A DNA stretch of 64,000 nt from Paenibacillus sp. PAMC 26794 (GCF_000316035.1 NZ_ANHX01000071.1:62001-126000), one strand, 5' to 3'. Positions 7,938 through 16,980 are shown, counted from the first letter of the stretch. The notes: generated by a model not told the origin, from the letters alone. Numbers and translations are program-made.

Positions 7938-9719
7938 CTAGCTCAAATCCGGTGTATCCACGAACGTTACGGCCAGTTCAGACGTCTGATGAAGCTCGAA
8001 TACGATGATTTCATTCTCACCTTCATGGAGGAGCGGGGCAGGTACATACAATGTTTTTTGCGGTCCTTTATTCCAGTAGCGCCCCAGATTGAATCCGTTT
8101 ACAAATGTAACTCCCTTGGTCCATTTATCCAGACGTAGAAAAGTATCTCTTACATCCGTGATATTAAACTCTCCTCGATAAAATGCTGGTCCCTGTACTT
8201 CATTAACTGTTTCGTTAATTGCTTCGCTAATCACATCACTAAATTGTAAGCTCGACAGATCAGTTAATGGCAGACAATGAATCGTCCAATCATATAAAAA
8301 TTGAAAGCCATGTCGCACCCCCTCCGTAATGCCCTTCGGATCTCTCAGGTACGGGCCATAGTTGATTCGCCCCATATTTTCGACAAGGATCAATAGATCT
8401 GCGCCCTCTGGCGGCACTGCAAAGGAAACCAATAATGCCGTATTTCCCCGTTCGAGCACACCCTGAAATTGCCCATCCACAAACACAAGCGCACGGTCAC
8501 GGACCTCCTGAACCACCAGTTCCTGTCGCTCCCTGGGCCCGGATATCCGGGTTTGATAACAAATAAAGCCATAATCCTGACCCAGCTTCTCCATCCGTTC
8601 CGGATTCGTACGTTGCACCGGGACTGATATCCGATCCATCTGCGCCAGTAATGACGCCTGCTGGTTCAACTCTACTCGCCCATAAGCGATGGTCCCCTTC
8701 GGTTCTGGCAACACCAGCTCACCCAGATCTTCGTTGCTATACCGAGCAATAAGATCACGTACGGCATGAAATTTCGCTGTCGGCTCCCCGGATTCACTAA
8801 GCAGTGAATCGTAGTCGTAACTTGTAATCGTTGGTTCGTATTGATCCTTCTGCTGACAGTTCGCCCCGTTATAAAATCCAAAGTTCGTTCCACCGTGGAA
8901 CATATAAAAGTTGACTGAAGCTCCTGCTCGAAGCATCTCCTCAAACACACTAGCCACATCTGCGGCTTCTCGGGTATGATGCGACTCACCCCAGTGATCG
9001 AACCAGCCGTTCCAATACTCCATGCACATTAAAGGTTCGTCCGCCTGATATTCACGCAGCTTGGCGAACGCTCCCTCCGTTCCTGATCCAAAATTGACTG
9101 TAGCCAGATGCCCCGGCACTGATCCCGCTTGCAGCATGTGGTCTGTCGGTCCGTCCGAGGTAAATAACAACACATCCATACCGCGCTCCACCATGCCATC
9201 ACGTAAATATCGCAGGTAACTCGCGTCATTCCCGAAACTACCGTACTCATTTTCAATCTGCATTGCGATGATCGGCCCGCCATGGGTGCTCAGAAGGGGT
9301 TTCAATTTGGGCAAAAGCACATCATAATAACGATCCACATTCGCCAGAAATTTTGCATCATTACACCGAAGACGGATATCATCATCAGCAAGCAGCCAGG
9401 CAGGTAATCCGCCAAACTCCCACTCGGCACATATATAGGGACTTGGGCGAACAATCACATGCACACCCACATCTCCCGCAATGCGAATAAAACGTTCCAG
9501 ATCAGCCATGCCTTCAAAACAATACTGCCCCGGCTGCGGCTCATGGACATTCCACGGCACATACGTTTCCACCGTATTGAAACCGCAGGCTTTCAACTTG
9601 AGTAACCGATCCTCCCAATAGTCGGGGACCACTCTGAAATAATGGATGGCACCCGACAAAATCCGAATGGGCTCGCCATCATACATAAATTGTGAACCTT
9701 TATACGTCAGCACCTCCAT
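7938..9719 (-). CDS. Beta-galactosidase, GH35
   Basis: A 593-residue glycoside hydrolase without a signal peptide, so cytoplasmic. The GH35 TIM barrel covers roughly residues 1-330: GAIHYFRV near 23-30, FNTVETYVPWNVHEP (47-61), QIENEYGS (154-161) with the expected acid/base Glu158, and CMEYWNGWFDHWGE (232-245) with nucleophile Glu234. The remainder forms the beta-sandwich domains usual for the bacterial family, including GVTFVNGFNLGRYWNKGPQ near 545-565. It starts 1 bp after the stop of the disrupted fucosidase gene, so the two are co-transcribed. It would release terminal beta-linked galactose. Confidence 0.93.
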   Translation of the reverse strand: MEVLTYKGSQFMYDGEPIRILSGAIHYFRVVPDYWEDRLLKLKACGFNTVETYVPWNVHEPQPGQYCFEGMADLERFIRIAGDVGVHVIVRPSPYICAEWEFGGLPAWLLADDDIRLRCNDAKFLANVDRYYDVLLPKLKPLLSTHGGPIIAMQIENEYGSFGNDASYLRYLRDGMVERGMDVLLFTSDGPTDHMLQAGSVPGHLATVNFGSGTEGAFAKLREYQADEPLMCMEYWNGWFDHWGESHHTREAADVASVFEEMLRAGASVNFYMFHGGTNFGFYNGANCQQKDQYEPTITSYDYDSLLSESGEPTAKFHAVRDLIARYSNEDLGELVLPEPKGTIAYGRVELNQQASLLAQMDRISVPVQRTNPERMEKLGQDYGFICYQTRISGPRERQELVVQEVRDRALVFVDGQFQGVLERGNTALLVSFAVPPEGADLLILVENMGRINYGPYLRDPKGITEGVRHGFQFLYDWTIHCLPLTDLSSLQFSDVISEAINETVNEVQGPAFYRGEFNITDVRDTFLRLDKWTKGVTFVNGFNLGRYWNKGPQKTLYVPAPLLHEGENEIIVFELHQTSELAVTFVDTPDLS

Positions 9720-9720
9720 T

Positions 9721-11180
9721 TTACACCCCTCCCCGCTCGCTCAGATATATGCCTAACCCGGACAACGTAGGGCACCATCTGGATTCATGAATGGTTAATC
9801 GCATCTTTCTCGATGTGACCTGTGGGAAACAGCAAATTCGCTTGTAACCCACCACCGTTCCCGTGTAGAACGCTTCCCAACCACCATCTGCCCTCTGTGA
9901 CTCCAGTGTAAAACGCTCAATCCGTTGGCCTGTCTGGATATGTTCCTTCAGTACCACCCGGTCAAACGATCGTTCCTCCTGAAAACCAGCTCGATCCAAG
10001 CCTGCTCCGTTCCTTCGTGAGGACACCAATACGTATCCCGGCGTTCCGTCAGCACTTCCGATACAGCATGTTGTTCATCCATCGTCTCCGATGCTTTTAC
10101 CAGCGCCTGCAAGGCGAAATTTTCCTGAAAAATGGTACGCAGCGAATCTCCCAATTCCTGTAGTCGCCTGACATCCGTTTCGTGAATGAGACCACGCGTA
10201 TCCGGTGGAAGATTGAGTAAAAAGGTGGCGTTGCCCCCAACTGTGCCGTAATAGACAGCGAGCAGTTCTTCCAATGTTTTGACCTGATCATCCTCACTGG
10301 CATGATAAAACCATCCTGGGCGAATCGAAGTATTCACCTCGGCAGGGTACCAGATCAGTGGGTCACCTTGGGAACGAATGACCTCTCGGCTTCCCAAGTC
10401 ACTGTCCTGCGTATTGATCCTTGTGGCAAACTCACCATCATCCACCTGCTGCGATTGCTCCTGAATCTTCTCATTATCCTGCATATGCGCTGGCACAACG
10501 CTCCATTCCGAATCGCGCGTATGCCCCGCCTCATTGCCGCACCAGCGAACATCCGGGCCGCATACCGAGATGACAGCTTCGGGCTGAAGTTCACGAATAA
10601 GCGCATAATAGGCGTCCCAGTCATAGACCTGCCTTTTGCCATTCGGTCCCTCACCACATGCACCATCGAACCATACACAGAAGATGTCACCATAATTCGT
10701 GAGCAGCTCGCGCAACTGATGGAGGAAAAACTCGTTATACCTCTCGGAATCCCCATAAGTGGCTTCATTCCGATCCCAAGGAGACAGGTACACACCAAAC
10801 TTCAATCCACCCTCACGGCAGGCATCGGCGACTTCCTGAACCAAATCCCCCGCACCATTCCTCCACGGACTAGCCGCGACCGTATGCGCTGTAAACTGAC
10901 TGGGCCACAAACAAAATCCATCATGATGCTTACATGTCAGAATCAGCCCCTTCATCCCCGCAGCCTTCCACGCCTGCACCCATTGCGTTGCGTTCAGTTC
11001 AGAAGGATTGAAGATAGCCGGGTCTTCCTCCCCAGTGCCCCATTCCTGATCCGTAAATGTATTTACCGTAAAATGAATAAACGCGTAGAACTCCATCTCC
11101 TGCCATCTCAGCTGGCGTTCGGATGGGCTGACCTGTGCTGCGGACTTAATCCATTCGGCTGGTTGCAGTTCATAATTCAT
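9721..11180 (-). pseudogene. Alpha-L-fucosidase, GH29, with a -1 frameshift near the C-terminus
   Basis: The first frame (9948-11180, 410 codons) has GH29 features: TCKHHDGFCLW (82-92), VYLSPWDRN (130-138) and VWFDGACGEG (169-178) with expected nucleophile Asp172. After residue about 399 the family-typical C-terminal domain continues in the -1 frame (9721 to about 9985), where EERSFDRVVLKEHI and GYKRICCFP appear; the first frame hits a stop 14 codons later. The switch falls in a run of four A at 9982-9985 (plus strand); one more base would restore a protein of about 486 residues, normal for GH29. It is either a real recent lesion or an assembly error in a homopolymer. The catalytic barrel is intact. 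Co-transcribed with cutC upstream and the GH35 gene downstream. Confidence 0.85.
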
Positions 11181-11210
11181 GGCGTATCACTCCTTTTATT
11201 TAGCGCATCC

Positions 11211-11975
11211 CTATATTATTGGACCACCCTTGCTTGGACCGCTACTCAGTGCACTACTGTCCATGAATGGCCGTAATGCAAGCAATAACTGCTGCTTGGC
11301 TTCTTCAACCAAATGTGGATCAATGGGATAATTAAAGCTGCCTTCGTATCTCACACCTGATCCCATATGTATCTCTGTGATACCTGTTTGTTGGACGAGG
11401 GTCTGAATCCCATCTACGGTTATCCCCGATCCTGCCATGACAGCGATGTTCAAGGTTTGCCCCAATTGCTGAAGCTGTATCAGTTCCAGTATGGCTTCAG
11501 GCGCTGTCTGTTTCCCTCCCGATGTAAGCACACGCTCCACGTTCCCCAATGTGTTAATGGCCTTGAGCGCCTCAGTCAGGCTTGTGCTTACATCAATTGC
11601 ACGATGAAACGTAACGCCCAAACCCTGAGCTTCGGCCATACATGATTGCAAGGATAGGAGGTCCACTTCACCATCTCCCGTGAGAGCGCCGATCACAATG
11701 CCAGTGGCTCCAAGTTCCCTCGCCACGCGTACATCCCGGGTCATGGCGTGGATGTCATCTGTGCTATAGCGAAACGAGCGGCTATGCGGACGGATCATGA
11801 CATACACCGGGATAGATACTTGGGATATCACTTGCTCGATGACACCATAACTGGGGGTAAGCCCTCCTTCGGACATCGCAGACACCAGTTCAATCCGATC
11901 GGCCCCTCCCTCCTCAGCTGCCTTGGCATCTTCCACATTCACAGCAATGACTTCCAATACAGGCTGTCTTTCCAT
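11211..11975 (-). CDS. cutC: CutC family protein
   Basis: A 254-residue TIM-barrel protein. Family signatures are EVIAVNVEDAKAAEEGGADRIELV-like at residues 8-31, VYVMIRPHSRSF (about 57-68) and the glycine-rich AVMAGSGITVDGI (about 182-194). CutC was named for copper homeostasis in Escherichia coli; its biochemical role is still unclear, and in Bacillota it often sits with sugar-degradation genes, as here. The ATG at 11975 follows GAAGGGAG. It lies 30 bp before the fucosidase gene, so probably shares a transcript with it and the beta-galactosidase. Confidence 0.9.
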   Translation of the reverse strand: MERQPVLEVIAVNVEDAKAAEEGGADRIELVSAMSEGGLTPSYGVIEQVISQVSIPVYVMIRPHSRSFRYSTDDIHAMTRDVRVARELGATGIVIGALTGDGEVDLLSLQSCMAEAQGLGVTFHRAIDVSTSLTEALKAINTLGNVERVLTSGGKQTAPEAILELIQLQQLGQTLNIAVMAGSGITVDGIQTLVQQTGITEIHMGSGVRYEGSFNYPIDPHLVEEAKQQLLLALRPFMDSSALSSGPSKGGPII

Positions 11976-12093
11976 AAGGTCGCTCCCTTCACTTCATCGT
12001 AGATTATCCCAGAACCGTTAACCCGTATCGATACACATCTCTCGAACTGCACACAGCCTGATCCATGACATAAAGGACCGACTGAACGCTTCA

Positions 12094-12207
12094 TCAGCGC
12101 TCCTGCGGTCCTTCTTCATCATTATGGGCGACGGTCAGCTTCCAGATTGCAATCTGCAAAGGCTGGCCGTCCTGAACGATATATGGTTTGTCGGTAATGA
12201 TCTTCAT
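12094..12207 (-). CDS. Small uncharacterised protein, 37 residues
   Basis: The ATG at 12207 is preceded by AAAGGAG at ideal spacing, and the frame encodes MKIITDKPYIVQDGQPLQIA and 17 more residues before TGA. The composition is protein-like and not repetitive. The stop codon lies in the loop of a stable hairpin (12073-12113, AAGGACCG facing CGGTCCTT) that may end the transcript, although it lacks a T-run. No family is recognised. It sits about 120 bp upstream of cutC in the same direction. Confidence 0.5.
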   Translation of the reverse strand: MKIITDKPYIVQDGQPLQIAIWKLTVAHNDEEGPQER

Positions 12208-12360
12208 GATTGGATTCTCCTTTGGGGACCGGAATGGGCTAGCAAATAGAGAGCGCAACGGATATCATATACTTTGTTTGATGAGTTTTGTTATTTTTGT
12301 TATTTATAATGTTATTATCAATTAGCAATAGTCTAAAACGTTAGGATCAGAACGTCAATA

Positions 12361-12415
12361 CAAAAAAAGACACCCAGAGGGTGTCTTCATGTCTTGGATA
12401 ACCTTCTGGTTATCC
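12361..12415 (-). terminator. Tandem hairpins with T-run after the small membrane protein gene
   Basis: The first hairpin (12396-12415, GGATAACC-TTCT-GGTTATCC) is followed on the minus strand by a second (12369-12385, GACACCC facing GGGTGTC) and seven T. They lie directly after the stop codon at 12425. Confidence 0.8.
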
Positions 12416-12424
12416 GAGCTTTTT

Positions 12425-12616
12425 CTATTTTCTACGCCGAGCCTTCGTCATTCGATTAAACATAATCAGTGCAGCAATAATCATGGCTATCATGGCAATA
12501 TTACTCGCCACTTCTTGTGATAATCCGAAAAGAACTCCCAGGTTAGTCACCAGGCCTCTTACAATCAGCGCCACCACAACCAGCAGGATTGGACTCAAAA
12601 AATTATAATTTCTCAT
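12425..12616 (-). CDS. Small membrane protein, two predicted helices
   Basis: The frame is open from 12640, but the ATG at 12616 has the better ribosome-binding site (AGGGGTG) and gives 63 residues. Two hydrophobic segments (about residues 5-25 and 35-53) are joined by a polar turn, and the C-terminus is strongly basic (NRMTKARRRK). Resembles uncharacterised Bacillota small membrane proteins; function unknown. Monocistronic, with a strong terminator. Confidence 0.65.
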   Translation of the reverse strand: MRNYNFLSPILLVVVALIVRGLVTNLGVLFGLSQEVASNIAMIAMIIAALIMFNRMTKARRRK

Positions 12617-12699
12617 TCTTCGCAACACCCCTGACCCCATTGTTCAGAACTACGAATCATCTCATAACACTATCATAACAGTAGCTATTCTGTGTTACA

Positions 12700-12730
12700 A
12701 CAAAGGACACCCGCGTACAGTGTCCTTTGT
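12700..12730 (-). terminator. Terminator hairpin after the GH3 gene
   Basis: AAAGGACAC (12703-12711) faces GTGTCCTTT (12720-12728) across a nine-base loop. The stem is symmetric and could work in both directions; it lies about 80 bp beyond the GH3 stop codon. Confidence 0.65.
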
Positions 12731-12808
12731 CATATACCAACGTATTCTGCTTTGGATGACAGAACAACCTTTCGATTGCTCTTATCACCTGATATTTCCG
12801 ATTATCTT

Positions 12809-15592
12809 CTATACCTGCTTGAATTCGATCCAATCAATCTGGAGGCCTGGTTTCGTGAAGTCCAGTTTCAATTCATACAGTCCTGCTTCAAGGTCTACTT
12901 TGACAAGCTTCTGTCTGATCCATTTGCCTTCCGTACCATTCGTTTGAATGGTGGTCACCAACTGATCATTCAGGAGCAGGTTACATGCACTTTGAGCAAG
13001 TTCCGGCTCAGGGGACATGATCTGTACGATAATCCGATAATGACCGGCTTCGTCCACTTTCATGTAGACAGGTTCAGCTACCGCAGGTTTCACCTGTGCG
13101 TTTTCAACCAGCGCCTGAGCTTGTGCAGCAGATATAGATGCATTCGCTGGGAAAGAAGCGACGTTCTCCACGATCTCGTGTTTTCTACCGGACACCGGTG
13201 CATTCATGATGAACTTGCAGATATTAATCGCTGAGCGTTGCAGCTCTCCGCGAGTCAATGTTCCATTTTCCAAGGATTCAATCGTGTTGTCGTCCCAGCC
13301 ATTGATCTCTGCGCCGTAGTTCGGTACAACCATGTAGAGATCATTTTGCGCACGAATCATCCAGTTGGTGTATTTACGATCAGCCTCTCCACCTTCGGTC
13401 ACATCATTCATAATCGCCCACCAGTCGGTCATGACGATTCCCTCGAAATTCCATTCGCCACGCAAAATCGTGGTGTTCAGGTCGTAGTTGGATGCCGCCC
13501 AGTGTCCGTTAACCGGATTGTAGGAGGTCATGATGGAGTTCGCTCCGCCTTCTTTTACAGCGATCTCGAACCCTTTCAGGTAAATTTCACGCAGTGCACG
13601 TTCGGAAACAACAGCATCTACTTTACTACGGTGTTTCTCCTGGTTGTTGCAGGCAAAGTGTTTCAGTGTGGCATTGGAACCACCCTTCATAATACCTTTT
13701 GTACATGCTGCCGCAAATACACCCGAGATCAGTGGATCTTCGGAGAAGTACTCAAAGTTCCGGCCATTGAGCGGGCTCCGGCGAATATTAAGTCCAGGTC
13801 CGAGCAGGGTATCCACCTGATTTCTCAGCAATTCCTGTCCTTCCATCACATACAACTCTTCAACAAGATCCTTGTTCCATGTCGCGGCAAGCAACGTACC
13901 AATGGATACCTGTGTTGACTTCTCGCCACTATCCATACGAATACCGGACGGGCCATCTGCCGTACATGCTACCGGAATACCGTAGTTAAACAGGCTGTCG
14001 CTAACACCACCAAATGCAGATGCTGTTCCCGAAGTAACGAGCGGACTGCTCATGCCTTCGCCACGGACAATTGCCGCCAGATCCTGATCACTCAGTTGAG
14101 CGATGAAGGTTTCCAGACTCACTTTGTCAGCCTTAACGTCACTCAGCTTGTGGCCCTGGTTGCCCGTCTGCTCCAGCGTTTGCGGGAGATTCTGCTCAAT
14201 CCGTTTTGCCATGGATACTTTACGCTTCGGCACTTCCGCATAAGTCAGTTCATAAGATCCATCTTCCTTGCGCGAACCTGGTTTCATCCGTGTAAAATCT
14301 TCAGTTGGGGCCATCGCTTCTTGCAGTTGCTCCACCAATTGAAGAGATTCAATACTATAGCCATCCTGGCCATCAATGCTGATATGCTGCACTTGTTTCA
14401 CACTGGTTCCTACGTGCAGTTGGTATGTGCCTTCTTCCAGAACGTATGCGGAAGCATGGCCCGTAACACCCGCATCATCGTAAGATGCCATGGCATGGAT
14501 CGGGAAGCTAATCGTCAGAAGTTCTGACTCACCCGGCTGCAACAATCCTGTTTTGCCAAAAGCCACCAAAGCCTTCACCGGTTGTCCCAGTTTGCCTTGT
14601 GGTGCTTCATAATAGACTTGCACAACCTCTTTGCCCGCATATGTTGTACCTGAGTTGGTCACATTTACACGAACTTCAATGTAGGTTTCGCCGTCTTTGG
14701 ATACTGATTTTGCTTCTTCGTGTTGGGCCAAAAACGTCGTATAAGACAGGCCGTAACCGAATTCAAACTGAACGCGTTCAGGTCGAAACGTTTCGAAATA
14801 ACGATAACCTACATAGATATCTTCCTGATACAAGTTCTTGAATTCATTGCCGTAGTTGCTGGTCGAAGGGTAATCTTCAATGGAATATGCAATCGTATCT
14901 GTCAGTTTACCGCTTGGTGTAACGTCGCCAGCCAGCACATCAGCAATCGCGTTACCACCCTCCATACCGCCATGCCAGGAGTAAATTACGCCTTGGATCG
15001 GATGTAGATACGTTTCGTTTAACCAGCTCATATCGATGATATTTGAGACATTCAACACAACGATTGTGTGTTCAAACTGCGAAGTAACTTGCTTCAACAT
15101 TGCTTTCTCATCTTCTGTCAGTTGGTAACTTCCTGGCGCATCCGCATTATCCTGGTCTTCTCCTGCTGTACGTCCAATCACGATAATGGCTTTGCTGGAT
15201 TTGCTTCTAGCCTGTGCAACAAGTTCATCCGTCAAAGGCATTTCTTTCTGATTCCATGGCTCGGCCGCCCATACTTTTCCGCCATCATCAAATGGATTTT
15301 CCTCAATCCACTTCTCATAGACAGCTGCCAGCTCTTCATTGACCGTTATATTCTTTTTGCTACGCAAACCATCTAGCAGATTCGTTGTATAAGCCACATG
15401 AACACTACCGCCTGAACCCGTGCCGCTGCGATAATAATTGACTTGAATTCGACCAAAAACTGAAACGTTTTCGTTTTCACGAAGTGGAAGCACTTGGCCT
15501 TCATTTCTGAGTAAAACGGCTCCTTCTGCGGCAACCGTACGACTAAACTCTGCAAACCCTTCCAATGGAACTCCGATTTGATGTGTGCTCAA
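12809..15592 (-). CDS. Beta-glucosidase, GH3, with permuted domain order
   Basis: A 927-residue protein. The usual second alpha/beta sandwich domain of GH3 comes first (residues about 1-240, with VVLNVSNIIDMSW and PSGKLTDTIAY), followed by a fibronectin-III-like domain (about 300-400). The TIM-barrel domain comes last (about 490-790), with GIPVACTADGPSGIR (538-552), KHFACNNQE (644-652) and VMTDWW (720-725); Asp723 is the expected nucleophile. This swapped order is known from the Ruminococcus albus and Butyrivibrio GH3 enzymes. A C-terminal segment (about 815-927) looks like a carbohydrate-binding beta sandwich. No signal peptide. The start is a TTG at 15592 after AGGAGGG. Likely cleaves beta-glucosides or xylosides in the cytoplasm. 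Confidence 0.9.
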   Translation of the reverse strand: MSTHQIGVPLEGFAEFSRTVAAEGAVLLRNEGQVLPLRENENVSVFGRIQVNYYRSGTGSGGSVHVAYTTNLLDGLRSKKNITVNEELAAVYEKWIEENPFDDGGKVWAAEPWNQKEMPLTDELVAQARSKSSKAIIVIGRTAGEDQDNADAPGSYQLTEDEKAMLKQVTSQFEHTIVVLNVSNIIDMSWLNETYLHPIQGVIYSWHGGMEGGNAIADVLAGDVTPSGKLTDTIAYSIEDYPSTSNYGNEFKNLYQEDIYVGYRYFETFRPERVQFEFGYGLSYTTFLAQHEEAKSVSKDGETYIEVRVNVTNSGTTYAGKEVVQVYYEAPQGKLGQPVKALVAFGKTGLLQPGESELLTISFPIHAMASYDDAGVTGHASAYVLEEGTYQLHVGTSVKQVQHISIDGQDGYSIESLQLVEQLQEAMAPTEDFTRMKPGSRKEDGSYELTYAEVPKRKVSMAKRIEQNLPQTLEQTGNQGHKLSDVKADKVSLETFIAQLSDQDLAAIVRGEGMSSPLVTSGTASAFGGVSDSLFNYGIPVACTADGPSGIRMDSGEKSTQVSIGTLLAATWNKDLVEELYVMEGQELLRNQVDTLLGPGLNIRRSPLNGRNFEYFSEDPLISGVFAAACTKGIMKGGSNATLKHFACNNQEKHRSKVDAVVSERALREIYLKGFEIAVKEGGANSIMTSYNPVNGHWAASNYDLNTTILRGEWNFEGIVMTDWWAIMNDVTEGGEADRKYTNWMIRAQNDLYMVVPNYGAEINGWDDNTIESLENGTLTRGELQRSAINICKFIMNAPVSGRKHEIVENVASFPANASISAAQAQALVENAQVKPAVAEPVYMKVDEAGHYRIIVQIMSPEPELAQSACNLLLNDQLVTTIQTNGTEGKWIRQKLVKVDLEAGLYELKLDFTKPGLQIDWIEFKQV

Positions 15593-15927
15593 TGATTTCC
15601 CTCCTGATTGTCATCCCCATATCTACGAATCGCTATATATAAAATGAACTAACACAACGTACGCTCATTTTATATAAAAGATATTCTATGATCTGGTAGA
15701 TTCACTTGTACATAGTCTCATATTAACAGATTCTATCGAAGAAATTAAATTAGATTTGTGCTTTTGAGAAGAAATTACCCTAACGTCAAAAGTTGCGGAC
15801 ACAATTACGCGGTTCCACGAAGTAAGAACGCGCTCATTCAATCAATTATTCGTTAAGAATACAGTGACTCAAGGATAATATTAGGGAATTATTTCCGATA
15901 AACGTATGGATAATGTCTCCTATTTCG
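15593..15927. other. GH3 upstream region with an AT-rich inverted repeat
   Basis: The stretch separates the GH3 gene from the divergent RNA/toxin module. It includes an exact 12-bp inverted repeat, TATATAAAATGA (15636-15647) facing TCATTTTATATA (15665-15676), which may be an operator or part of the GH3 promoter region. No ORF. A sequence near 15815-15845 (GGTTCCAC, then GAACGCG) weakly recalls the repeats of the module at 15987, possibly by chance. Confidence 0.4.
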
Positions 15928-15955
15928 TTGAACTGCAAGGCTTTTGTGGTATACT
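15928..15955 (+). promoter_or_regulatory. Sigma-A promoter of the repeat RNA
   Basis: TTGAAC (15928-15933), a 16-base spacer and TATACT (15950-15955) form a good -35/-10 pair. The predicted transcript start near 15962 lies just before the first repeat unit, so the product would be a repeat-containing RNA of about 270 nt ending at the terminator at 16201-16233. Confidence 0.7.
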
Positions 15956-15961
15956 AGTGAT

Positions 15962-16233
15962 ATCAACATATTAGGAGCGTACTGTGCTCACCAGGGTTGC
16001 AACCCTTGGTTCCACTCCGCAGTGGACTTTAAATAAGATGCGGAACAGAGTAATTAGTTGCATAACACACGGTAATACGGAATATACTGTATTTGGACCC
16101 CTAGGGTCACTGGGGAAGGCGACCCCTAGTTCCACTCCGCGGTGGACTTTAAATAAGACGCGGAACAGAGCTTTTAGTCGCCACCATATTGTAATTGTGA
16201 AGGCGCTGGTTCTATCTACCTAGCGTCTTTTTT
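15962..16233 (+). ncRNA. Two-repeat structured RNA, candidate type III RNA antitoxin
   Basis: Two direct repeats lie exactly 120 nt apart. The core GTTCCACTCCGC(A/G)GTGGAC..GCGGAACAGAG occurs at 16009-16050 and 16129-16170, nearly identical. Each core can form an H-type pseudoknot: CCAC with GTGG (16012-16015/16022-16025), and CCGCA with TGCGG (16017-16021/16039-16043). In the second unit the latter becomes CCGCG with CGCGG, a compensatory A-U to G-C change. An outer stem GCAAC/GTTGC (15999-16003/16057-16061) becomes GCGAC/GTCGC in unit 2, again compensatory. A promoter precedes and a terminator follows, then the ORF at 16266. A frame runs open through both units (15984-16223, GTG after AGGAG), because 120 is a multiple of three; base changes that keep pairing but alter amino acids favour RNA function. 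Confidence 0.7.
16201..16233 (+). terminator. Intrinsic terminator between repeat RNA and downstream ORF
   Basis: AGGCGCT (16201-16207) pairs with AGCGTCT (16222-16228), with GGT/ACC extending the stem inside, then six T. It separates the repeat RNA from the ORF at 16266. In type III toxin-antitoxin loci such a weak terminator sets the ratio of RNA antitoxin to toxin mRNA by partial read-through. Confidence 0.8.
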
Positions 16234-16265
16234 AGTTTGTAAATAGAAACTGTGAGGGAACCTAT

Positions 16266-16946
16266 ATGCTCGAAAGGATATCACATATCCAGGACTTACA
16301 CTCACTAAATGTAAAACCAAGAATAGATCAGATTAACCTAAAATTGCTCCTCGACTACTACATCAGCTATCTATTACCATATCGATTTACATACCACTTG
16401 GAAGACGGCTTCATACTTCACTTAGATTTTAACAAAGAAAACTTTTGTCATCTTGTAGGCTTACAAAGTATTGTCAATAAAACTTTGAAGGAACGCGCAG
16501 CTTCAAAATATAGGGGCATGCCAGGTTTCAATGGTGTTATGAACGGTATAATTACGTTTGACGATTTAAAAAAGAAAAACAAGGGTGGATTCAATAGTGT
16601 AAAAAGTAAATTAGTTAATTTCCATCTCATTCCCAAGCTACTTATGTCTTCAACACAAGTCGTTTACTACACTCAACCTGTTAATAGTATTAATTGTGCC
16701 CTATTGATATTTGATGTGTATCACAATGCTTACATCCATCTTGGAATTGATAAAATAGTGGAAGGAACATATGTAGCAAGAACGTTTCTTATCGAACCGA
16801 TAACACAAAAAAATTCAGGCACTACTTTCATTGATGGTCAAAAAGGGCCGATACCCATTGTTAAGACCTTAAAAAGGTTAAGACCCGATACACAAGTAGC
16901 ATCCTCTACTGCTATCAACATCTCTGAATCATCAAATAACTATTAA
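16266..16946 (+). CDS. Uncharacterised protein, candidate toxin/nuclease (PBECR4-like)
   Basis: A 226-residue soluble protein, AT-rich in codon use compared with its neighbours, starting at ATG 16266 after GTGAGGG. It has no signal peptide or membrane helix. A motif FNKENFCHLVGL (residues 55-66) with His62 and a later FNSVKSKLVNFHLIPKLL (about 109-126) and LLIFDVY (146-152) recall, from memory, the PBECR4 group of predicted RelE/barnase-fold nucleases of phages and mobile elements; this has not been tested. It is not similar by eye to ToxN, CptN or TenpN. It follows a repeat RNA and terminator and is closed by its own terminator, so the whole cassette is self-contained. If a type III-like system, this would be an endoRNase restrained by the RNA. 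Alternative: an RNA-regulated protein of another kind. Confidence 0.7.
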   Translation: MLERISHIQDLHSLNVKPRIDQINLKLLLDYYISYLLPYRFTYHLEDGFILHLDFNKENFCHLVGLQSIVNKTLKERAASKYRGMPGFNGVMNGIITFDDLKKKNKGGFNSVKSKLVNFHLIPKLLMSSTQVVYYTQPVNSINCALLIFDVYHNAYIHLGIDKIVEGTYVARTFLIEPITQKNSGTTFIDGQKGPIPIVKTLKRLRPDTQVASSTAINISESSNNY

Positions 16947-16980
16947 TAGTGGCTCATCTGGAATCGATTTCAGGTACAAA

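Noticed and set aside
15984..16223. 79-codon open frame spanning both RNA repeats, with AGGAG before a GTG
   Set aside because: The frame stays open only because the repeat period is a multiple of three. Differences between units keep RNA pairing and change amino acids, and the stop lies in the terminator stem. RNA function is more likely, although translation is not excluded.
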